Positions 54,627-62,034 of a stretch of DNA of 64,000 bases are shown here, one piece after another (positions within the stretch are counted from its first letter, which is position 1; every line of letters begins with the position of its first letter). Source of the stretch: Cohnella rhizoplanae. Its GTDB lineage: Bacteria; Bacillota; Bacilli; Paenibacillales; Paenibacillaceae. The stretch is taken from assembly GCF_948329515.1 (NCBI RefSeq), contig NZ_CAOJCN010000016.1, positions 1 through 64,000 of the forward strand, given 5' to 3'. Both the position numbers and the translations under genes were made by a program. A model generated the notes under the pieces. That model did no database searches and had not been told where the DNA came from. It saw only the letters and a list, made by a program, of their open reading frames with translations.

Positions 54627-55892
54627 TTGAAACTTAAATCGAAGCAAGTTTTTAAAGCAACGCTCGCAGGAACGATTACAGCCGCCATCCTCACGACCGG
54701 TGCCGTTACGGGCCATACGCAGGACCGCGCTGAAGCGGCTTCCCCTCAGACCCAGAATGTCATCCTATTCGTCGGGGACGGCATGGGCGCGGCGCAGCGC
54801 AATGCGATCCGTCTCGCGACGGTCGGCGAGAAGGGCAAGCTGGCGATGGACGCCATGCCGTTCGCCGGATTGATTCATACGAGCTCCACGGTGCCGGTCA
54901 CCGATTCGGCGGCATCGGCCACCGCTTATGCCAGCGGCGTCAAGACGTATAACGGCGCGATCGGCGTCGACGCCAACAAGAAGCCGGTCAAGACGATCAT
55001 GGAGCTCGCCAAGGAGCAGGGCAAGGCTACCGGCGTGGTCACGACCAGCCAGGTGACGGACGCTACCGGCGCCGCGTTCGGCGCGCACGTAGAAGACCGC
55101 TCCAAGCAAAGCGATATCGCGCTGCAATACCTGACCAAGAGCAAGATCGACGTCCTCCTCGGCGGCGGCGAAGATTTCTGGTATCCGGCGGGCAATCCCG
55201 GCAAGTTCAAGGACGAGCCGGCCGAGGATCCTTCGGAGAAGAGCAAGGGCACGCAGGGCAACCTGATCGACAAGGCCAAGCAGCTCGGCTACAGCTACGT
55301 TTCGAACAAGACGGATCTGCAAAAAGCGAAGGGCGGCAAGCTGCTCGGCCTGTTCGCTAACGAGGAAATGTTCCAGCAGAAGGCTGAAGGCGAAGGCGAC
55401 ATCTACAACCCCGTAGTATCGCTGCCCGAGATGACCAAGAAGGCGATCGACACGCTGTCAACCAACAAAAAAGGCTTCTTCCTTATGGTAGAAGAAGAAG
55501 GCACGGACGAGTTCGCCCACCAAAACAACGCCAAGATGACGATCAAGGCAGGCCAACAGCTCGATCAGGCCGTCCAAGTCGCCAAGGACTTCGCCAAGAA
55601 GCACCCGGACACGCTCGTGCTCGTGCTCGCCGACCATGAGACCGGCGGATTCTCGATCGAGGAAGCGAACGCGGACGACGAGTCGGGAGACGGCATCTCC
55701 AAGGAGGACGGACCGTTCGCTATCGCGGGCTCCAAGCAGAACTTCGTCGTCGACTGGACGACGTCGGGCCACACGGCGGTCGATATTCCGATCACGGCGA
55801 TGGGCCGCAACGCGCAGCTCTTCACCGGCATCTACGAGAACACCGAAGTGTTCACGAAGCTGAAGCAGGCGCTCGGCATCAAGGGTAAGTAA
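54627..55892 (+). CDS. Alkaline phosphatase (PhoA-type)
   Basis: A 421-residue secreted alkaline phosphatase. Signal peptide ~1-38 (cleavage near AEA). Metal-binding Asp51 in ILFVGDGMG, catalytic Ser94 in VTDSAASATAYASG, and later metal ligands in EEEGTDEFAHQNN and LADHETGG. It releases phosphate from organic esters outside the membrane. TTG start after GAGGAGGGG. No clear pair of Pho boxes is seen upstream. Confidence 0.94.
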   Translation: MKLKSKQVFKATLAGTITAAILTTGAVTGHTQDRAEAASPQTQNVILFVGDGMGAAQRNAIRLATVGEKGKLAMDAMPFAGLIHTSSTVPVTDSAASATAYASGVKTYNGAIGVDANKKPVKTIMELAKEQGKATGVVTTSQVTDATGAAFGAHVEDRSKQSDIALQYLTKSKIDVLLGGGEDFWYPAGNPGKFKDEPAEDPSEKSKGTQGNLIDKAKQLGYSYVSNKTDLQKAKGGKLLGLFANEEMFQQKAEGEGDIYNPVVSLPEMTKKAIDTLSTNKKGFFLMVEEEGTDEFAHQNNAKMTIKAGQQLDQAVQVAKDFAKKHPDTLVLVLADHETGGFSIEEANADDESGDGISKEDGPFAIAGSKQNFVVDWTTSGHTAVDIPITAMGRNAQLFTGIYENTEVFTKLKQALGIKGK

Positions 55893-55920
55893 CACGCTGC
55901 TGCTGCGGGGCTAGCCGGAC

Positions 55921-56096
55921 GAGATAGTGCCCGAATGGAATACGCTTATTGGCGGCGGGCCGGGGTATGTGCGGCGGAGATCGTGCCCAATTGCGCTTAA
56001 CGGCGGCGGGCAGGGGCATGTACGGGCTGAGATAGCGCCAAATGCGCTTATCGGCGTTAGGCAGGGATATGTGCATGCCGAGATCGTCCCTGCTTG
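55921..56096. repeat. 51-56-bp tandem array after alkaline phosphatase
   Basis: Units beginning GAGATAGTGCCC or GAGATCGTGCCC start at 55921, 55977, 56029 and 56080 (56, 52 and 51 bp apart). Each has GCGCTTAACGGCGG- or CGCTTATCGGCG-type middles. It starts 28 bp after the stop codon and precedes the terminator at 56139. Confidence 0.85.
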
Positions 56097-56138
56097 ATCT
56101 CGAAATGAAATAAAGCAATTGAAAGAAAGCTTGTTCAT

Positions 56139-56178
56139 AAATCGCGTCTCCTACAATAGGAGGCGCGATTTTGTTTTA
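56139..56178 (+). terminator. Intrinsic terminator downstream of alkaline phosphatase
   Basis: AAATCGCGTCTCCT (56139-56152) pairs with AGGAGGCGCGATTT (56158-56171) with one G-U wobble, loop ACAAT, then a T-rich run. Confidence 0.92.
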
Positions 56179-56269
56179 TATATGAGTCACTTACATCATT
56201 ATAGGTCTCATTAATCATTTATTTTTGTTTTTTAATACTACTTATTGCATTATTAATGACTCATATATA
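56177..56269. repeat. Inverted repeat in AT-rich promoter region
   Basis: TATATATGAGTCA (56177-56189) and TGACTCATATATA (56257-56269) are perfect 13-bp inverted copies 67 bp apart. The right copy lies between the -35 and -10 of the promoter at 56245. The region is unusually AT-rich for this window. A regulator could bind both arms and loop the DNA. Confidence 0.7.
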
Positions 56270-56284
56270 TAATTATGACACACA
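56245..56284 (+). promoter_or_regulatory. Promoter of SR1P-ppdK with a CcpN-like site
   Basis: TTGCAT (56245-56250), 17-bp spacer, TATAAT (56268-56273). Immediately downstream TATGACACACA (56274-56284) matches 10 of 11 positions of the Bacillus subtilis CcpN consensus TRTGHYATAYW as I recall it. Repression by the CcpN protein at 59283 is inferred. Confidence 0.6.
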
Positions 56285-56334
56285 ATAAAATTCAATGGCG
56301 GTAGGTTCAAGCGACCGCCGGGAGGAGAAGCAGC

Positions 56335-56517
56335 ATGTCGAATGCGACGAACGCCTTACAGGGAACCGCGCCAGGTCACGAGCTCGGTATGGTCATCTGC
56401 AAGCACTGTCAGCAGGTCATGTTTACGATTCCGACCAACGGCGTGAAAAAAATATACGGCGTATGCGGGCAGGACGGCTGCCTGGAGACGGTCGGAGAGA
56501 ATGAGGTCGAGGATTGA
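56335..56517 (+). CDS. SR1P-like small protein (GapA-binding peptide family)
   Basis: A 60-residue protein. LGMVICKHCQQVMFTIPTN and KIYGVCGQDGC resemble the SR1P peptide (V-C-x-x-C, then K-x-x-x-Y-G-x-C) that binds GapA in Bacillus subtilis; its N-terminus is ~15 residues longer. In Bacillus the sr1 RNA is repressed by CcpN, which is also encoded here. Its stop overlaps the ppdK start, so the two genes are coupled. A zinc-ribbon of other type is possible. Confidence 0.65.
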   Translation: MSNATNALQGTAPGHELGMVICKHCQQVMFTIPTNGVKKIYGVCGQDGCLETVGENEVED

Positions 56518-59192
56518 TGAGCGTTACGTCATGGGTTTATTCCTTTGAAGAAGGCAATTCGGGGATGCGGTCGCTGCTGGGCGGGAAGGGCGCGAATCTC
56601 GCGGAGATGACGCGCGTCGGATTGCCGGTGCCTCCCGGGTTCACGGTGACGACCGAGGCGTGCCGCGCTTTTTTCCGGGCGGGCAATCGCATCTCCAGCG
56701 AGCTGAAGCTGCAGATGAACGAAGCCGTCGCGCGGCTGGAGCAGAAGAAGGGGCAGCGGCTCGGCGACCCGGCCGATCCGCTGCTCGTCTCCGTCCGGTC
56801 GGGGTCGGTCGACTCGATGCCCGGGATGATGGATACGATCCTCAATCTGGGACTGAACGACCGCACCGTGCAGGGGCTGGCCGCCTCCACCGGCAACGCC
56901 CGCTTCGCCTACGATTGTTATCGGCGTCTGATCCAGATGTTCGGGCAGGTCGTTTTCGGCATCGAAGCGTTCCGCTTCGAACGGCTGCTGCACCGCTTGA
57001 AGGGCGAGCTCGGCGTCGAGCAGGATCAGGAAGTGCCGGCCGAGGGCTGGATCCGGCTGATCGGGGAATTCAAGGATTGCGTCCGGGCGTTCGCGGGCAT
57101 CGACTTTCCCCAGGATGCGCACGATCAGCTGTCGCTCGCGACCGAAGCCGTGTTCAAGTCCTGGCATAACCAGCGAGCGCAGGTGTACCGCAAGATCAAC
57201 CGTATCCCCGACGAGCAGGGGACGGCGGTCAACGTTCAGAGCATGGTGTTCGGCAACAAGGGGGACGACTGCGGCACCGGCGTCGTCTTTACGCGCAATC
57301 CGTCCACGGGAGAGCGGGCGCTGTTCGGCGAGTATCTGATGAACGCGCAGGGAGAGGACGTCGTCGCCGGCGTACGGACGCCTCAGTCGATCGCGACGTT
57401 AAAGGACGGCATGCCGGGCGTGTTCGACGAGCTGAGCGAGCTGTGCGGGCGGCTCGAACTGCACTACGCGGACATGCAGGACATCGAATTCACGGTGGAG
57501 CACGGGAAGCTCTACGTGCTGCAGACGCGCGGCGGCAAGCGCAATGCCCAGGCGGCGCTGCGGATCGCCGTCGACCTGGCGGCGGAGGGTGTCGTCTCGC
57601 GAGAGGAGGCGTTGATGCGGATCGAGGTATCGCATCTGGAGCAGCTGCTGCATCGGGGCATCGACGAGCGCGCGGCCGGAGATGCCGCAGCTTCCGGCCT
57701 GCCGGCGTCTCCGGGCGCCGCGGTCGGCGTGGCCGTCTTCGACGCGGATACCGCCGCGGCGTGGGCGCAGGCGGGCACGCCCGTGATACTCGTGCGCGCC
57801 GAGACGACGCCGGAGGATATCCACGGCGTCCTGGCCGCGGAAGGCGTGCTGACGAGCCGCGGCGGCATGACCAGCCATGCGGCGGTCGTCGCGAGAGGCA
57901 TGGGCAAGCCGTGCGTATGCGGCTGCGAGGAGCTGCGGATCGATCCCGCGCTGCGTCGGGCCGAAGCGGGCGGGCGGACGATCGCCGAGGGAGACTGGCT
58001 GACGCTCGACGGGACGAGCGGCCGGGTATATGCCGGCCGGATCCCGCTGCGGGAGGCGGCGGTCACGGACGAGCTGCTGCAGGTGATGGGCTGGGCGGAC
58101 GGGATCCGCCGGCTGCGCGTCTATGCCAACGCGGATACGCCGGCGGACGCCCGGATCGCGCGCGGCTTCGGCGCGGAGGGCATCGGGCTGTGCCGCACGG
58201 AGCATATGTTTTTCGCGCCGGACCGGCTCACCGTCATGCAGGCGATGATCATGGCGGACTCGCGCGAGGAACGGCTGGCTGCGCTCGATCTGCTGCTGCC
58301 GATGCAGCAGGCCGACTTCGAAGGGCTCTTCGAGGAGATGGACGGGTTGCCCGTCACGATCCGGCTGCTCGACCCGCCGCTGCACGAGTTCCTGCCGAAT
58401 GCGGGAGAGCTGCAGCAGAAGCTGCAGGCCGCCGGGACGGAGGAGGAGCAGGAGCGGCTCAGGCGGATGATCCGCAAGGTCCATGCCCTGCACGAAGCCA
58501 ATCCGATGCTCGGACAACGAGGCTGCAGGCTCGGCATCGTCTATCCCGAGATTTACGACACGCAAGCCGAGGCCGTCTTCCGGGCTGCCGCGGCTTGCAT
58601 CGGCAGAGGGATCTCCGTGCATCCGGAGATCATGATCCCGCTGGTCGGCGACGCGAGCGAGCTGAGCCTGCTGCGCGAACGGGTAGACCAGGCAGCGACT
58701 CGCGTGTTAGGCGAGGCGGGCGGCGGCGACTGTGGCTACAAGGTCGGCACGATGATCGAGGTGCCCCGCGCCGCGCTGACGGCCGATCGCATCGCCGCCC
58801 ATGCGGACTTCTTTTCCTTCGGCACGAACGATCTGACGCAGATGACCTACGGCTATAGCAGGGACGACGCGGAGGGCGGATTCATGACGCATTACCTGGA
58901 GCAGAAGCTGCTCCCGCACAATCCGTTCCGGGTGCTGGATCCGGACGGCGTCGGGCAGCTGATCGAGCTGGCCGCGTCGAAGGGCCGCTCGCGCAAGCCG
59001 GGGCTGAAGACGGGCATCTGCGGCGAGCACGGCGGGGATAAGGATTCGATCGCGTTCTGCCATCGCGCGGGGCTCGATTACGTCAGTTGCTCGCCGTACC
59101 GGATCCCGATGGCCCGCATCGCGGCGGCGCAGGCGGCGATCGCGCACGCGGCCGAGGAGAAGGAGGAGCGCCGGGCGGTTCAGGCGATCTGA
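56517..59192 (+). CDS. ppdK: Pyruvate, phosphate dikinase
   Basis: An ~891-residue enzyme. N-terminal ATP-grasp (GGKGANLAEMTRVGLPVPPGFTV), central phospho-His domain with His near 454 in GGMTSHAAVVARGMGKPC, and C-terminal PEP/pyruvate TIM barrel (GLCRTEHMFF; FFSFGTNDLTQMTYGYSRDD). It interconverts pyruvate + ATP + Pi with PEP + AMP + PPi and can support gluconeogenesis. ATG 56517 is preferred to TTG 56514. Full length. The regulatory kinase YqfL is not in the window. Confidence 0.96.
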   Translation: MSVTSWVYSFEEGNSGMRSLLGGKGANLAEMTRVGLPVPPGFTVTTEACRAFFRAGNRISSELKLQMNEAVARLEQKKGQRLGDPADPLLVSVRSGSVDSMPGMMDTILNLGLNDRTVQGLAASTGNARFAYDCYRRLIQMFGQVVFGIEAFRFERLLHRLKGELGVEQDQEVPAEGWIRLIGEFKDCVRAFAGIDFPQDAHDQLSLATEAVFKSWHNQRAQVYRKINRIPDEQGTAVNVQSMVFGNKGDDCGTGVVFTRNPSTGERALFGEYLMNAQGEDVVAGVRTPQSIATLKDGMPGVFDELSELCGRLELHYADMQDIEFTVEHGKLYVLQTRGGKRNAQAALRIAVDLAAEGVVSREEALMRIEVSHLEQLLHRGIDERAAGDAAASGLPASPGAAVGVAVFDADTAAAWAQAGTPVILVRAETTPEDIHGVLAAEGVLTSRGGMTSHAAVVARGMGKPCVCGCEELRIDPALRRAEAGGRTIAEGDWLTLDGTSGRVYAGRIPLREAAVTDELLQVMGWADGIRRLRVYANADTPADARIARGFGAEGIGLCRTEHMFFAPDRLTVMQAMIMADSREERLAALDLLLPMQQADFEGLFEEMDGLPVTIRLLDPPLHEFLPNAGELQQKLQAAGTEEEQERLRRMIRKVHALHEANPMLGQRGCRLGIVYPEIYDTQAEAVFRAAAACIGRGISVHPEIMIPLVGDASELSLLRERVDQAATRVLGEAGGGDCGYKVGTMIEVPRAALTADRIAAHADFFSFGTNDLTQMTYGYSRDDAEGGFMTHYLEQKLLPHNPFRVLDPDGVGQLIELAASKGRSRKPGLKTGICGEHGGDKDSIAFCHRAGLDYVSCSPYRIPMARIAAAQAAIAHAAEEKEERRAVQAI

Positions 59193-59282
59193 TCGAAAGA
59201 AAGCGGAGCATACGGCGGGGATGTGATCGGGGCGCGGATCGGTTACAATGGGAAAAAAGGGTCGTCCGGCCTGGAGGTTGCC

Positions 59283-59942
59283 ATGCTCGAACTATCAACG
59301 CGCCAGCTCGAGATCGTCGACCTGGTACGCAAGCGCGCGCCGATCACCGGCGAGCAGATCGCGGAGGCGCTGGGCGTCACGCGCCCGTCGATCCGGTCGG
59401 ATCTCGGCCTGCTGGCGATGCTGGGCTATATCGACGCCAAGCCCAAGGTCGGCTACTTTCCGGCCGCCGCGTCGGGCGCGCCGGGTTTTTCCGGACAGGA
59501 TGCCGTCCTGCGGATGCGCGCGAGGGAGATCATGGGCGTCCCCGTCGTCCTGCGCGAGACGGCCACCGTAGGCGACGCCGTCGTATCGCTTTTCCTCGAA
59601 AACGTGGGCAGCCTCATCGTCGTCGACGCGTCGGGGGCGCTAACCGGCATCGTGTCCCGCAAGGACTTGCTGAAGGTCGCCGTGGGCAACGCGCATGCGG
59701 ACGCCGTCATCCTGGGCATGGTGATGACCCGGTACCCCAACGTCGTCACCGTCGCGCCCGACGACACCGTCCTCGATGCGATGGGCAAGATGATCCGGCA
59801 CGAGGTGGACGGCTTGCCGGTCGTTCAGCCCCATGCGCGCGGCGCGGCCTCGGTAGAGGTCGTGGGCCGAATCACGAAGACGACCATCATCAAGCTGATC
59901 TACGAGGCCGCGATCGCCAAGGAGATCGAGAACACGCATTAA
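59283..59942 (+). CDS. ccpN: CcpN-type transcriptional repressor (HTH plus two CBS domains)
   Basis: A 219-residue protein, close to the 212 residues of B. subtilis CcpN. HTH (LSTRQLEIVDLVRKRAPITGEQIAEALGVTR), then two CBS domains (~70-130 with VGDAVVSLFLENVGSLIVVD; ~140-215 with DTVLDAMGKMIRHEVDGLPVV). GGAGG six bases before ATG 59283 rules out the earlier GTG. CcpN represses gluconeogenic genes and sr1 in Bacillus and responds to ATP/ADP. Here it follows ppdK by ~90 bp. Confidence 0.93.
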   Translation: MLELSTRQLEIVDLVRKRAPITGEQIAEALGVTRPSIRSDLGLLAMLGYIDAKPKVGYFPAAASGAPGFSGQDAVLRMRAREIMGVPVVLRETATVGDAVVSLFLENVGSLIVVDASGALTGIVSRKDLLKVAVGNAHADAVILGMVMTRYPNVVTVAPDDTVLDAMGKMIRHEVDGLPVVQPHARGAASVEVVGRITKTTIIKLIYEAAIAKEIENTH

Positions 59943-60137
59943 TACGAACGTAGGGGCGGTCCAAGTCGCGGAGGCGGCGAGGAGCGTCTCTTTTTTATCG
60001 TGGTCTCGCGGGGACTGGCGCCATGCGAAGTCGATGGGAAGCGCATGACCTTGAAACGCGCGGCAAATTAAGTACAATAACAGGACGGCGCATCGATCCT
60101 CTTCATTTATAGCGTCGCAGAACGGAGAAAACGCGTC

Positions 60138-60752
60138 ATGCTTCACGTCGTCATCAATGCTTTCTTGCTCGCGCTCGGACTGATCCTTCCGCTGGGCGCG
60201 CAGAACGTGTTCGTCTTCAACCAGGGCGCTCTTCAGCCCCGGTACGCGCGGGCGCTGCCGATCACGCTTACGGCCTCGGTCTGCGATACGCTGCTGATCT
60301 CGCTCGCCGTCTTCGGCGTGTCCGCCGTGGCGCTGGGCATCGCCTGGATTAAACTTACGCTGCTGTCCGTAGGCGTATTGTTCCTGCTGTACATGGGCTG
60401 GGTCATCTGGACCAGCAAGCCCGGCGCGGGCGACCGCGGCCAAGCCGAACGGCTGGGCCCGAGGCGCCAGATCGCGTTGACCGCCTCCCTCTCGCTGTTG
60501 AATCCCCATGCGATCATGGACACGGTAGGCGTGATCGGCACGAGCGCGCTGCGCTACGACGGTTGGGACAAGCTCGCCTTCGCCGTCACCTGCATCGCCG
60601 TATCGTGGCTGTGGTTCCACGGATTGGCGCTGGCCGGCAGAGTCGCGGGCAAGGCCGATCCATCGGGCCGGTTCCTCGTCGTGCTGAACAAAATCTCCGC
60701 GCTTATCATGTGGGGGACGGCCATCTATCTCGGGCTCTCGCTGCTGGAGTAA
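60138..60752 (+). CDS. LysE/ArgO-type amino acid exporter
   Basis: A 204-residue membrane protein with about six segments. N-terminal LALGLILPLGAQNVFVFNQG, middle SLSLLNPHAIMDTVGVIG, the family NPHA motif. It exports basic amino acids such as lysine or arginine. No regulator (LysG/ArgP) is adjacent. Confidence 0.93.
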   Translation: MLHVVINAFLLALGLILPLGAQNVFVFNQGALQPRYARALPITLTASVCDTLLISLAVFGVSAVALGIAWIKLTLLSVGVLFLLYMGWVIWTSKPGAGDRGQAERLGPRRQIALTASLSLLNPHAIMDTVGVIGTSALRYDGWDKLAFAVTCIAVSWLWFHGLALAGRVAGKADPSGRFLVVLNKISALIMWGTAIYLGLSLLE

Positions 60753-60759
60753 TCAGGAT

Positions 60760-60799
60760 CGGTCCTGTTCGAAGGGGATATCGTTAAAACGCAAAAAAG
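60760..60799 (+). repeat. Dispersed intergenic repeat, copy C
   Basis: TCCTGTTCGAAGGGG followed by ATATCGTTAAAACGCAAAAAA. It matches copies A (3154) and B (4662) and starts eight bases after the LysE stop codon. Confidence 0.6.
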
Positions 60800-60862
60800 A
60801 GCGCCGTCGCGTAGGCCATCCTCATGGACAGGAGCGCACCGCGGTCATCGGAAAAATGCGGA

Positions 60863-60890
60863 TTGCGGCGGGTTATAATACGTGTTATAT
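60863..60890 (+). promoter_or_regulatory. lacI-family gene promoter with operator 1
   Basis: TATAATACGTGTTATA (60874-60889) is a near-perfect palindrome overlapping a candidate promoter, TTGCGG (60863-60868) and TTATAT (60885-60890) 16 bp apart. The site shares AACACGTGT-type sequence with operator 2 at 61995, indicating autoregulation. Confidence 0.7.
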
Positions 60891-60908
60891 TCTCGGTGAG
60901 GTGCGATC

Positions 60909-61973
60909 ATGACAGGCAAAAGCAAGACACCGCATACCGGCAAGAGAACGACCAGCTTCGACGTAGCGAGGGCGGCCGGCGTATCCCGGAGCCTCGTATC
61001 CGCGGTCATCAACGGCACGCCGGGCATCGGCGTAAGCTCGGAGACGCGGGAAAAGGTGCTGCAGGCGATCAAGGACCTGAATTATCAGGTCGACGCGCAG
61101 GCGAGGGCGATGAAGACCGGACTCAGCCGCTGCGTGGCCGCGTTCGGCGACATGACGAATCCGCTGTTCCTGCAGCTGCTCGAGGGCATGCAAAAGGCTT
61201 GCGCGGAGCGGGGCCACCACGTGCTGATCAGCGGCCAGAGCGCGGACGACGAGGACCGGGGCGCCATGCTCGACCTATACCGGCAGCGCAGGATCGACGG
61301 GATCGTGACCCTGGACGACACGGGCTACGAGAGCGCGGATTGGATCGCGCGCGTCCGGGAGGCCGGGGCGCCGTACGTGTCCGTAGAAGGCTATGCCGGC
61401 ACGGGCGGCGTCACGTCCGTCCTGGTCGACTACCGCAGGAGCATCCGCGACGCGCTGGATTATATGGGCGGCTCCGCGGAGCGTTACCCGATCTACCTCG
61501 AGGCCTATCACGCCGAGCCGGGCAAGAACTGGGCGGAGCGCGACCGCCTAGAGGCTTATGAGGAATGGTGCGGCGAAAAAGGGCTGAAGCCCATCGTTCA
61601 CCGCTTCGGGGCGTACGACGAGGCTTGGATGGACCGCTTCCTGGGCGGACTCGCGTCGGAGCGGGGCCGTCTGCCTCCGCTGCTGATCAACTGGTCCGTC
61701 AGCGCCGTCCTGATCTACCGCGCGGCATGGAGACGAGGCATCCGGATCGGAGAAGAACTCGCGCTGATGGCCGGGGACAATACCAATCGCAGCAATGCAT
61801 GCATGACGCCGACGCTCGGCTCGGTGGAGATCCCGTATGCGGAGATGGGCGAGGAAGCCGTGCGTTTGCTGCTCGATCCGTCGGCGCGCGCCGGCGGCAC
61901 CGCGGCCGACAAACATTGGCTGCGGGCGGCCATCGTTCCCGGGGACAGCGCGCCAAGGGGCTCGGGCGGTTAA
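60909..61973 (+). CDS. LacI-family repressor
   Basis: A 354-residue regulator. HTH with TSFDVARAAGVSRSLVSAVING and the hinge; then periplasmic-binding-like core (CVAAFGDMTNPLFLQLLEGMQKA). The C-terminal part is less conserved than usual for LacI proteins. It lies between two copies of one palindrome and next to a GH38 gene, so it probably represses mannosidase and itself; mannose-derived inducer is inferred. Confidence 0.92.
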   Translation: MTGKSKTPHTGKRTTSFDVARAAGVSRSLVSAVINGTPGIGVSSETREKVLQAIKDLNYQVDAQARAMKTGLSRCVAAFGDMTNPLFLQLLEGMQKACAERGHHVLISGQSADDEDRGAMLDLYRQRRIDGIVTLDDTGYESADWIARVREAGAPYVSVEGYAGTGGVTSVLVDYRRSIRDALDYMGGSAERYPIYLEAYHAEPGKNWAERDRLEAYEEWCGEKGLKPIVHRFGAYDEAWMDRFLGGLASERGRLPPLLINWSVSAVLIYRAAWRRGIRIGEELALMAGDNTNRSNACMTPTLGSVEIPYAEMGEEAVRLLLDPSARAGGTAADKHWLRAAIVPGDSAPRGSGG

Positions 61974-61994
61974 CGCCGCCTTCTATTCACCAAA

Positions 61995-62010
61995 TATAAC
62001 ACGTGTGATA
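61995..62010. promoter_or_regulatory. Operator 2, upstream of the mannosidase gene
   Basis: TATAACACGTGTGATA is a near-palindrome matching operator 1 at 13-14 of 16 positions. It lies 25 bases before the start codon of the GH38 gene. Confidence 0.7.
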
Positions 62011-62034
62011 CCAAAGATCGGGAGGCCATTAATC

